Part shown: piece after piece, positions 9,028-18,204 of the stretch | How the letters are laid out: each line of letters starts with the position of its first letter | Position numbering within the stretch: the stretch's first letter is position 1 | NCBI GenBank assembly: GCA_011364975.1 | Contig: RDOE01000038.1 | Coordinates: 1 to 32,109, forward strand | DNA: 32,109 nucleotides | Direction of reading: 5' to 3' | Origin: Promethearchaeota archaeon | GTDB lineage: Archaea; Asgardarchaeota; Lokiarchaeia; Sigyniarchaeales; SOKP01 | Made by a program: the position numbers and the translations under genes | The notes under the pieces: generated by a model | The model's database searches: none | What the model saw: only the letters and a program-made list of their open reading frames with translations | What the model was told of the DNA's origin: nothing

Positions 9028-9244
9028 AAAAACACCTCATCACAATTGATGACGTAGAATCAATAGCAGGTAGCGGCCTCGTAAAAGTATGTCAAAAATG
9101 ACTTCGGTCATAATGCTTGATGATACAGGATATGAGTGCTTATAATGACCGCCTCCTTGGTTATTGTAAGGATCCCGCGCCAAGCACGATTGAATGTGCT
9201 CATAGGAACATACTCCCCATATAATGTTATAATAAGGTTTTTTT
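9028..9244 (+). ncRNA. Structured RNA: 23S leader or separate small RNA
   Basis: No protein gene is visible between 8890 and the 23S rRNA, but this stretch folds well by eye. A hairpin ATTGAT/ATCAAT pairs 9045-9050 with 9059-9064. A closing stem AGTATGT/ACATACT pairs 9086-9092 with 9208-9214. Inside it are a UUCG-capped hairpin ATGAC-TTCG-GTCAT (9098-9111), a stem TATGA/TCATA (9131-9135 with 9200-9204), a hairpin TTATAAT/ATTGTAA (9140-9146 with 9163-9169, with ACC/GGT inside), and GCAC/GTGC (9184-9187 with 9196-9199). A run of seven T at 9238-9244 follows. It may be the 5' leader of pre-23S rRNA or an independent RNA ended by the T-run. No signature of tRNA, 5S, RNase P or SRP RNA was found. 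Confidence 0.45.
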
Positions 9245-9263
9245 GTCTCAATATGAGATTGAA

Positions 9264-9319
9264 ACCTCCTTATCAATCCAGAATACACAAGCCTTAGTGC
9301 AAGCAATCTGAATCTTTCC

Positions 9320-9324
<5 letters not shown>
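9264..9324 (+). other. 5' arm of the pre-23S processing stem
   Basis: Blocks pair in order with 12657-12759 on the other side of the gene: ACCTC (9264-9268) with GAGGGGT, CTTATC (9269-9274) with GATAAG, CACAAG (9286-9291) with TTTGTG, CCTTAG (9292-9297) with CTGAGG, AAGC with GCTT, AATC with GGTT, TGAAT with ATTCA, CTTTC with GAAAG, and TTGAG (9320-9324) with CTCAA. A long, bulged duplex around 23S is what archaea use for pre-rRNA excision. Confidence 0.6.
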
Positions 9325-12656
<3,332 letters not shown>

Positions 12657-12662
<6 letters not shown>

Positions 12663-12759
12663 AGCGCAAGTGTGTGGCACTCGAAAGAGGATTCAAGGGT
12701 TCAGGCTTAGAGTGCTGAGGTTTGTGGACGGTTAGATGGGTAAGGATAAGTAGAGGGGT
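12657..12759 (+). other. 3' arm of the pre-23S processing stem
   Basis: Complements the 5' arm at 9264-9324 block by block: CTCAA 12657, GAAAG 12683, ATTCA 12691, GGTT 12698, GCTT 12705, CTGAGG 12715, TTTGTG 12721, GATAAG 12745 and GAGGGGT 12753. The bulges between blocks are compatible with splicing-endonuclease type processing. Confidence 0.6.
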
Positions 12760-12781
12760 GGAGTATGTTCCTGAAGTTCTA

Positions 12782-12789
12782 TTTTTTTT
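12782..12789 (+). terminator. T-tract terminator after 23S rRNA
   Basis: Eight consecutive T follow the 3' arm of the processing stem. Archaeal RNA polymerase terminates at such U-tracts. The remaining bases up to 12961 hold only AT-rich promoter-like sequence (for example ATATTTTTAAATAC near 12885) for the peptidase gene. Confidence 0.5.
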
Positions 12790-12961
12790 CTAGAATTACC
12801 AATTTATAATTAATATCCGTTTGAAAAAAGTATTTAATTTGAATATAATAGTTGCAAACAAAAGAATTAAATATCTTTATGAAATATTTTTAAATACTAC
12901 GGCGAATTTTTACCAAATTGGAAATTCCTAAGGAACAACTTTTTAAATTTATGGATTTAAT

Positions 12962-14167
12962 ATGCAGGATTTGGAATTAGACGAGTTTGCGAAGGAATAT
13001 TTACGCTTAGGATTGCGGATCGGTAAACATATTAACGGATATGTTGAATGTTATTACGGTCCCACTGAAATTAAACAAGCTGTTAATATGGAAAAACCAA
13101 AATCTCCCAAACTTCTATTAAGTGATTGCAATAATCTGCTTAATTTATTAACTAAACAAGGGTTTAAGGATAATCGAAAAAATTATTTTAGAAAAACGCT
13201 TAATGCAATTGAAACTTTATTAAAAAAGTTAAATGGAGATAAAATTTCTTATATTGAATTTGTAACAAATCTTTTTGATTTTAAACCTAAATTTTACGAT
13301 GAGAATTACTTTTTTTCTCTTAAATCTGAAGCAGATGAAATATATAGTGGAAAAGGGTTATTGCATGAAAGGATGAATAATTACGCTATTAAACGAAACA
13401 TATCAAAAGAAAAGATAAAAGAGTTTTTTACAAAAGCGATAATTGTTGCTCAAGAGCAAACAAAAGGAATTTTTCATGATCTCCTCCCAGAAAATGAAAA
13501 TGTAACCGTGAATGTAATCAAAGATCAAAGTTGGGGGATGTATAACTGGTATCAAGGAAATTTTCAATCTAAGATAGATATAAATATTAGTGCTAATTAT
13601 TATTGGACTGATATTTTAAGTTTTGCATGCCATGAAGGTTATCCAGGTCATCATACAGAATATGTAGTAAAAGAAAAATTGCTTTTTAGAAAAAAAAACT
13701 ATTTTGAGAATTCGATTAAAATGTTATATACTCCTGAAATGGTAATTTCAGAGGGTATTGGTCAAATAGCTGAAAATGTTTTATTTCTTCCTAAGCAAAG
13801 TATTCTTATATCTTTAGAAAATTTTTGCTTACATCCTGAAATTGAGGATGATTTAGAATTATTAATTAAACAAATTCAGTTAAAAAAGAAATTTAGAGTT
13901 CTCGAAGGTGCTTTAGCTTATTATAAATATAATAATAATTGGAATGATAATGAAATAAGAGAATTCTTGAGACAACTTGAATTAATTACTGAACCTGCAA
14001 TAACATCAATGCTGAAATTTATTTCAGATGAATTATGGGCACCATATGTTTTAAGTTATCAGGGAGAGCGTCTTCTAACTGAAAAATTTGGAAATCATCC
14101 CAATCCTGAATACTTTCAAACGGTTTATTTGGAGAATACTTTACCCTCCGATTTATCCCGAAGATAA
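12962..14167 (+). CDS. DUF885-type metallopeptidase (HExxxxH)
   Basis: Predicted cytosolic zinc peptidase of the DUF885 family: no signal peptide or membrane segment. The core CHEGYPGHH places H224, E225, H230 and H231 in the HE-x4-HH pattern of that family, and SEGIGQIAEN (E264 nearby) supplies the likely third ligand. The protein is 401 aa and mostly helical, shorter than many bacterial DUF885 proteins. ATG at 12962; no strong GGTGA upstream. Ninety nt after its stop a convergent 10-residue peptide gene ends, and two more follow. A decayed copy of its last 27 codons lies at 17831-17911, also beside a tiny peptide gene. This pairing suggests the peptidase acts on or regulates the peptides, which is inference only. 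Confidence 0.72.
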   Translation: MQDLELDEFAKEYLRLGLRIGKHINGYVECYYGPTEIKQAVNMEKPKSPKLLLSDCNNLLNLLTKQGFKDNRKNYFRKTLNAIETLLKKLNGDKISYIEFVTNLFDFKPKFYDENYFFSLKSEADEIYSGKGLLHERMNNYAIKRNISKEKIKEFFTKAIIVAQEQTKGIFHDLLPENENVTVNVIKDQSWGMYNWYQGNFQSKIDINISANYYWTDILSFACHEGYPGHHTEYVVKEKLLFRKKNYFENSIKMLYTPEMVISEGIGQIAENVLFLPKQSILISLENFCLHPEIEDDLELLIKQIQLKKKFRVLEGALAYYKYNNNWNDNEIREFLRQLELITEPAITSMLKFISDELWAPYVLSYQGERLLTEKFGNHPNPEYFQTVYLENTLPSDLSRR

Positions 14168-14238
14168 AAGATTTTTGTTATTTTTCAATTGATCTTGTAC
14201 AAACAGATAATCTATATTAAGAAAAATAAAAAATTAAG

Positions 14239-14259
14239 AAACTTCAATTGAAGAAGTTT
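14239..14259 (-). terminator. Hairpin terminator of tiny peptide gene 1
   Basis: Perfect 7-bp inverted repeat AAACTTC/GAAGTTT with a 7-nt loop. On the minus strand it is followed by a T-rich tract (14220-14236), like an intrinsic terminator. It may also serve the convergent peptidase transcript. Confidence 0.5.
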
Positions 14260-14290
14260 ATGGTATAATGCTTCCTCCATTTACTTCCAT
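14258..14290 (-). CDS. Tiny peptide gene 1 (MEVNGGSIIP)
   Basis: Eleven codons including the stop. A perfect GGTGA (14298-14302) lies 7 nt before the ATG, and an in-frame TAA just upstream rules out a longer N-terminus. The C-terminal GGSIIP resembles the other three mini-ORFs here. The stop codon overlaps the hairpin at 14239-14259. Convergent with the DUF885 peptidase gene. Too short for any family search; translation is unproven. Confidence 0.5.
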   Translation of the reverse strand: MEVNGGSIIP

Positions 14291-14475
14291 AACTTATTCA
14301 CCTAAATATTTTATTCTTGTTTTAATTCCAAAATATTTTTACAAAAAAGAATTTAAACCCCAATTTTTTCCAATTCATGCCTGGTTAAAAAAAATAAAAG
14401 AAAAACCTAAAAGTCTTATTAATTGTTCTATTAAAAATTAAAAAATAAAAAATAGGTATATTCACTTGCGAAGAT

Positions 14476-14508
14476 CTAAGGTATAATTCCTCCACTGCTT
14501 ATTGACAT
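14476..14508 (-). CDS. Tiny peptide gene 2 (MSISSGGIIP)
   Basis: Eleven codons including the stop. The C-terminal GGIIP matches the pattern of its neighbours. An in-frame TGA lies five codons upstream of the ATG, so it is not the end of a longer ORF. The ribosome binding site is weak: no GGTGA. The next T-rich block on the minus strand (about 14432-14455) could end the transcript. This is the least supported of the four on its own. Confidence 0.38.
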   Translation of the reverse strand: MSISSGGIIP

Positions 14509-14582
14509 AGCTGGTTTTGCTCATTTATTTTCAGAATATGTATTACCTTCAGTTTTAATTCAATAAAAATTTAAAAAATATA

Positions 14583-14607
14583 CCCTAGAAAAGTAATATA
14601 TCTAGGG
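14583..14607 (-). terminator. Hairpin terminator of tiny peptide gene 3
   Basis: Perfect 7-bp inverted repeat: CCCTAGA at 14583-14589 and TCTAGGG at 14601-14607, with an 11-nt loop. On the minus strand TATATTTTTTAAATTTTT follows. The stem includes the stop codon. Confidence 0.55.
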
Positions 14608-14634
14608 AACTGTTCCACCTGTGTCTGCGGGCAT
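14602..14634 (-). CDS. Tiny peptide gene 3 (MPADTGGTVP)
   Basis: Eleven codons including the stop, with GGTGA at 14642-14646 exactly 7 nt before the ATG, the same spacing as gene 1. The C-terminal GGTVP fits the shared pattern. The stop codon lies inside the hairpin CCCTAGA/TCTAGGG. The frame continues upstream a few codons to a TAA with a possible TTG, but the ribosome binding site points to the ATG. Confidence 0.5.
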   Translation of the reverse strand: MPADTGGTVP

Positions 14635-14814
14635 CCAATTTTCACCCAATATAATTATAATTGAACATTAAAAATCTTGTGTAATAGAATATTTGTAAAG
14701 AGTATAATGAAGTCCAATCTTTTTAGTTTTTTAAAAAGTATACAAAATTATAAATTCCAATTTATCTTATAATAACATTACAATTTTGTAAAGAAATTGT
14801 AATGGTGAAATTTA

Positions 14815-15141
14815 ATGGTACTAATTATTTGGCGTCAAACTCAAAAAATTAAGTCTGATAAATGGGACGAATTAGAAAAACTAGAAAAAAAGTTTTTAGA
14901 ACTAGAAAAGCGCTTAGGCTTTCCCATAGAGACAAAGAAACGGTATCGAGCTCTCTTTGGGCCAGAAGGAGTAAACACATTAATTATAGATTATCAATGG
15001 GACAGTATGGCAAAAATGGAGAAAACATATACGAAAGCATTTTTAGATCCTGAATATCAAAAACTTGCGGAAGAAGCGTTGCCATTGATAGAAGAAAATA
15101 TTTGGGAGATTTTAGTACCTTGGCCTGCATTTCCAGAATAA
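14815..15141 (+). CDS. Dimeric alpha-beta barrel (NIPSNAP/ABM-like) small protein
   Basis: 108 aa. The order of elements looks like a ferredoxin-like alpha-beta barrel subunit: strand VLIIWRQTQ, a long helix with WDELEKLEKKFLELEKRLG, a strand with KKRYRALFG, a strand NTLIIDYQWDS, a helix to ALPLIEEN, and a final strand WEILVPWPAFPE. GGTGA lies 7 nt before the ATG. Such folds host monooxygenases, binding proteins and many uncharacterised members; no catalytic residues stand out. Two other barrel-like proteins lie downstream on the opposite strand. A T-run at 15163-15171 may terminate the transcript. Assignment by pattern only. Confidence 0.6.
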   Translation: MVLIIWRQTQKIKSDKWDELEKLEKKFLELEKRLGFPIETKKRYRALFGPEGVNTLIIDYQWDSMAKMEKTYTKAFLDPEYQKLAEEALPLIEENIWEILVPWPAFPE

Positions 15142-15307
15142 AATATTTAATATAAATTTCTTAATTTTTTTTTAATTTCTTGCTTATTTTATGATCATTT
15201 CAGCTAGTATCATAAAATTTGAATTGATTAAAAATGTTTAATCAAGTTATTTAATAAAGGATGATAAAAAAGAAAGAAAAAAAGGAATTTATTAATTTTT
15301 AATTATA

Positions 15308-15634
15308 TCATAGTTGTTCAGGCATTTGCAAATTTATAAAGCGCATTGCTTCAGGAGCGGGTAAGTAAGTTCTAATCTGATACGTCATACCTTCAATTTC
15401 TGAAAAGCCTAACATATTTTGTGTGGCATTTTTAATAGCATCTTCAAGTTTTCCTTTTTTAACGTTAGATACAGTAAAGGTATGAGTTCCTTGAGGTGTT
15501 GAATTCACAGCAAATGGAATAACGGTTTCAGAGATCGTGTTATCGGGAGGATACTTTTTCAGTATTTCGAGATACAATTTTCCTGCCTTAGCTTCGTTTC
15601 CCGGAGGATACCAAATTTCCACAACTAAATACAT
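15308..15634 (-). CDS. Alpha-beta barrel-like small protein, paralogue B
   Basis: 108 aa, second gene of a probable two-gene operon (29 nt after the gene at 15664-15963). Strands YLVVEIWYPP, THTFTVSNV and GMTYQIRTYLP alternate with helices containing KAGKLYLEILKKYPP and LEDAIKNATQNM, ending APEAMRFINLQMPEQL. It shares with its neighbour the order G-K-LxLxxxKxPP, a central hydrophobic strand, EIEGMxY/DIEGYEY and a final acidic/hydrophobic helix. Function unknown; similar proteins occur in archaeal genomes as paralogue sets. Confidence 0.65.
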   Translation of the reverse strand: MYLVVEIWYPPGNEAKAGKLYLEILKKYPPDNTISETVIPFAVNSTPQGTHTFTVSNVKKGKLEDAIKNATQNMLGFSEIEGMTYQIRTYLPAPEAMRFINLQMPEQL

Positions 15635-15663
15635 TTTTGAGACATCTTAAATTTTTTTTAAAA

Positions 15664-15963
15664 TTATCCTAAACCAATGATTTTTAGGGCATCTTTGGCC
15701 TCTAAAACGGGATAAACAGTGTATTCATACCCTTCTATATCCTTATATCCTGAGAATCGAGTATATAATGCTTTTATACCTTCAAAATATTTGTTTTCTT
15801 CCGTAATTTCATAAATTGAAAAAAATATGTATTTTCCACCAACTGCGTTAAAAACATGTTCAGTTTTAACATAAGGAGGTAATTTCGCTAACTGTAGGAA
15901 CTTTTTTCCAATTTCAGAAGCTTTATGTCCCGGAAATGATCCGGTTACAACTACATAAGCCAT
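15664..15963 (-). CDS. Alpha-beta barrel-like small protein, paralogue A
   Basis: 99 aa: YVVVTGSFPGHKASEIGKKF, LAKLPPYVKTEHVFNAV, YIFFSIYEI, KDIEGYEYTVYPVLEAKDALKIIGLG. This is the same fold pattern as the downstream gene (DIEGYEY here, EIEGMTY there), so the two are paralogues. ATG at 15963. A good TATA element (GGTATATAAATG on the minus strand, about 16006-16017) lies roughly 45 nt upstream and probably drives both genes. No catalytic residues identified. Confidence 0.65.
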   Translation of the reverse strand: MAYVVVTGSFPGHKASEIGKKFLQLAKLPPYVKTEHVFNAVGGKYIFFSIYEITEENKYFEGIKALYTRFSGYKDIEGYEYTVYPVLEAKDALKIIGLG

Positions 15964-16253
15964 TTTTCAAATCAACTTTTATTTACTTCTTTTAATTTAA
16001 TGGATTTCATTTATATACCTAATCAGAATCCTAACAAAAGGAAAATAGGTATATCTTCTTTAAAATGAGGCTTAATTTAAACCTATACATTTTTGTATAT
16101 GAATGTTTCTAGATAAAAAGTATTTAATAATCATAATTAATATAAGATATAACTCTTAATTTGAAATTCGATGATTACTTAGATTTAATTAAACAATAGA
16201 TTGATTTTCAGTTAATTTTAAATATACACACTTTTAACTATTCAAGCAATACT
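15964..16253. promoter_or_regulatory. Divergent intergenic region with TATACA/TGTATA palindrome
   Basis: A 290-nt AT-rich gap between divergent genes. It holds the minus-strand TATA element near 16006-16017 and a hyphenated palindrome TATACA-TTTT-TGTATA at 16084-16099 that could bind a dimeric regulator. No ORF with a ribosome binding site was found. Confidence 0.3.
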
Positions 16254-17072
16254 ATGAAAGAAATCAATATAAGATATGAAAATGATCCACGTAAAGATAA
16301 TCCAAGATATAATCAATCTGGTTTTTTTTTAAAATTGCAACAGTTTGAAGCCTGGATCTATAGAATGATGGATGTGCGTAATGAACAACAAATAACGATG
16401 CAGTCAAGCTATTTGCCTGAAGTTGCAGAGAAAGAGTTATATATTCAACCAGCTCCCCAGATTTATTGTTTGTATGATTTTGCAGATGAGTTTTTAGAAG
16501 AGGGGGGTATTGAGGTATCTTATAAATCAAATCTTATCCAATTTAAAAAGCTTGATATTAATAACTCAGAAAGGACAAAAGAACATTTTGAAAAAGAAGA
16601 TCAGCAAAAATTAAGTTTTAATAAGAATAAAGAAGAAAAGATTGAAGGAAGTTTTGGTTTATTAATTATTGGATGGGGTACTGCTATCCTTGGAATAGTG
16701 AAAGGAAATGAAATAGAAGAGATAAGTAGGTTTCGCGCCTCTCAATTAGGACGGTATGATTGGAAACGATTTAGTTCCGAGGAGGAATTGGACTGGTGGA
16801 TAAAAAGGGAAAAAAGAGAAGCATATCGAAACATTTGCAGGATAGCAAGTAGTGAATTTCAACCAAGAATAAATGAATTAGATCAAATTATTATTGGCCT
16901 AAGAAAATTAGTCCAAGAAGATAATATAGACTTAACTTGGTTTAACGATCCTGTCCGAGAAAAAATTAATAATATCTTTGAGTTTGAACAAGATTCTGAA
17001 CCCAGCTTGAAGGAATTACTAGTTAAATTTATTGAAAGTCAAAATAATGATGAGCTGAACAAGAAGGAGTAA
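16254..17072 (+). CDS. eRF1 domain-2-like protein lacking GGQ (baeRF/VLRF1-like)
   Basis: Residues 132-262 align by eye with domain 2 of the aRF1 encoded at 3438-4712. FGLLIIGWGTAILGIVKGNE corresponds to YGLIVVGRAESAVGFIRGTQ, then helix KREAYRNICRIASSEF to KAFYRRISDEVNKLF, then LDQIIIGL to LQGIFIGG, then VREKINNIFEFE to LREKIIDVVDLG. The catalytic GGQ loop is replaced by a short QLGRYDWKRFSSEEE, so peptidyl-tRNA hydrolysis by the classic mechanism is not expected. The N-terminal 80 residues include IYCLYDF, which echoes the YxCxxxF motif, but no NIKS is seen. A long charged linker (100-131) separates the two parts. It has no domain 3. Related GGQ-less eRF1 superfamily members are linked to stalled or dormant ribosomes; that role is inference here. 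Confidence 0.6.
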   Translation: MKEINIRYENDPRKDNPRYNQSGFFLKLQQFEAWIYRMMDVRNEQQITMQSSYLPEVAEKELYIQPAPQIYCLYDFADEFLEEGGIEVSYKSNLIQFKKLDINNSERTKEHFEKEDQQKLSFNKNKEEKIEGSFGLLIIGWGTAILGIVKGNEIEEISRFRASQLGRYDWKRFSSEEELDWWIKREKREAYRNICRIASSEFQPRINELDQIIIGLRKLVQEDNIDLTWFNDPVREKINNIFEFEQDSEPSLKELLVKFIESQNNDELNKKE

Positions 17073-17114
17073 ATTAAAAATAAATAATAATTCCGTTATA
17101 AAAAATTTCTACCC

Positions 17115-17663
17115 TTAATTTCGTTTTTGATACCGTTCGATTGCAATTTCACGCCACTTTTTATTCCAGGCAGGAAATCCACTTTTTACATACCGTTCGT
17201 GTTCTGGGAAATTTTGGGTCACCCAATTAAAAAGCACAAAATATCGTTGAGCACCTGCTTCCTTAGAAAGTTTTTTAGACTTAACTCCTAATTTTCTTAA
17301 GTGAGATACATATCTCCCTTCAATCGCATCTTGAAGTTTTCCTTCAACTATCGCAGGTTCATGCTTTATTCCCACTTCATCAAACCAGTCTCGTACTAAA
17401 TCGAAACAATTACCACGGCAGATTCGTATCGAGTCTGTTTTTTTGTTGAATTTAAGTGCTTTAAGCCCATCCTTAACCATTTTGAGGATATATTCTTTGG
17501 ATTTTCGATCTTCATGGTTTTTCTTATTATAGAGGCCCACAGGCACACTACGAAATATAATATTCCCGGTTTCAACTACATGAAACCCAATAAACGCGTC
17601 TCCGACTAAATCGCCAGTTCCGCTATCGTCTATTTCGATTGTTCGTTTTGTTATTGATTGCAT
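17115..17663 (-). CDS. RNase-H-motif hypothetical protein (DDSGTGD)
   Basis: 182 aa from the ATG at 17663, chosen because GGTGA lies 8 nt upstream; GTG and ATG codons at 17675/17672 overlap that site. The N-terminus IEIDDSGTGDLVGDAFIGF recalls the active-site strand of RNase HII/HIII (DEAGRG or DESGTGD), with D12, D13, D18 and D22 as possible metal ligands. The rest (SIRICRGNCFDLVRDWFDEVGI, then a basic C-terminus with NWVTQNFPEHERYV) does not match RNase HII, so this is at most an RNase-H-fold relative. Nuclease activity is a guess from the motif. Confidence 0.6.
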   Translation of the reverse strand: MQSITKRTIEIDDSGTGDLVGDAFIGFHVVETGNIIFRSVPVGLYNKKNHEDRKSKEYILKMVKDGLKALKFNKKTDSIRICRGNCFDLVRDWFDEVGIKHEPAIVEGKLQDAIEGRYVSHLRKLGVKSKKLSKEAGAQRYFVLFNWVTQNFPEHERYVKSGFPAWNKKWREIAIERYQKRN

Positions 17664-17830
17664 TAAATGCATCACCTTTTTTCATTTGTTATTTAAAAAT
17701 TAATAATCGTCAATCGTTGAAATCAAATGATTTTTGTCCGATTTTCGTTTTAATCTATTTATATAAAATTATTAACCCTATAAATGTTTTTTGAATAGAT
17801 TTTATAATAATTTTCAATATTTAATCTCTT

Positions 17831-17911
17831 GAAAAATTTGGTAATCATCCAAATTCAAAAACCTTTCAGAACATTTATATAGAGCATGTTTTGCCCTCTG
17901 ATTTAATTTAA
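17831..17911 (+). pseudogene. Remnant of a second DUF885 peptidase gene (3' end)
   Basis: Twenty-seven codons read EKFGNHPNSKTFQNIYIEHV then LPSDLI and a stop. The intact peptidase at 12962-14167 ends EKFGNHPNPEYFQTVYLENT then LPSDLSRR. DNA identity is visible but imperfect. An in-frame TAA at 17822 and unrelated sequence upstream show that the rest is gone. The remnant is followed by convergent tiny peptide gene 4, as the intact gene is followed by gene 1. Confidence 0.75.
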
Positions 17912-17945
17912 AAAAGCATTCATAAGAAAAACAAATAATGAATAT

Positions 17946-17967
17946 AATTTCTCATTATTGGGAAATT
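17946..17967 (-). terminator. Hairpin terminator of tiny peptide gene 4
   Basis: Inverted repeat AATTTC (17946-17951) and GAAATT (17962-17967) touching the stop codon, with a T-rich run (TTATTTGTTTTTCTT on the minus strand) beyond it. Weaker than the hairpins of genes 1 and 3. Confidence 0.4.
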
Positions 17968-17993
17968 TATGGAATAACCCCTGGCCCTTGCAT
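17967..17993 (-). CDS. Tiny peptide gene 4 (MQGPGVIP)
   Basis: Nine codons including the stop, with GGTGA at 18002-18006 placed 8 nt before the ATG. An overlapping ATG at 18002 would give MFQMQGPGVIP, but it sits inside the ribosome binding site. A TATA-like GATATAAAC (minus strand, 18034-18042) lies at the right distance to start transcription near 18012. The C-terminal GVIP matches GSIIP and GGIIP of the other copies. It stands beside the decayed peptidase remnant. Confidence 0.48.
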   Translation of the reverse strand: MQGPGVIP

Positions 17994-18033
17994 TTGAAAC
18001 ATCACCTTTATTTTTGTTAGTATTAAAAAATTT

Positions 18034-18042
18034 GTTTATATC
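18034..18042 (-). promoter_or_regulatory. TATA box of tiny peptide gene 4
   Basis: GATATAAAC on the minus strand, about 28 nt before the GGTGA site, which would leave a very short leader. The bases from here to 18204 are AT-rich with no other feature seen. Confidence 0.35.
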
Positions 18043-18204
18043 TATTGAATTAATATAACTTTCTGAAAAAATTGCTCCAGTTTAGAGAATAGAATGAAAT
18101 TTTATCAGCAAAACACGTTTGAACTCGTTCTTTATAATTTTCTTTTTATAAATAGATATAAACTTCGATTTTTTTTCTTTAAAAAAAACACAAAAGAATT
18201 AGAT

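Noticed and set aside
9048..9124. Two TGATGA motifs suggesting a C/D box RNA
   Set aside because: No CTGA D box lies at a suitable distance between or after them.
14341..14400. Minus-strand 18-codon ORF starting MNWKKLGFKF considered as another tiny peptide gene
   Set aside because: No GGTGA site, no Gly-x-[IVT]-[IV]-Pro ending, and no terminator hairpin.
15263..15304. Plus-strand 13-codon ORF MIKKKEKKEFINF
   Set aside because: Low-complexity A-rich sequence without the shared C-terminal pattern.
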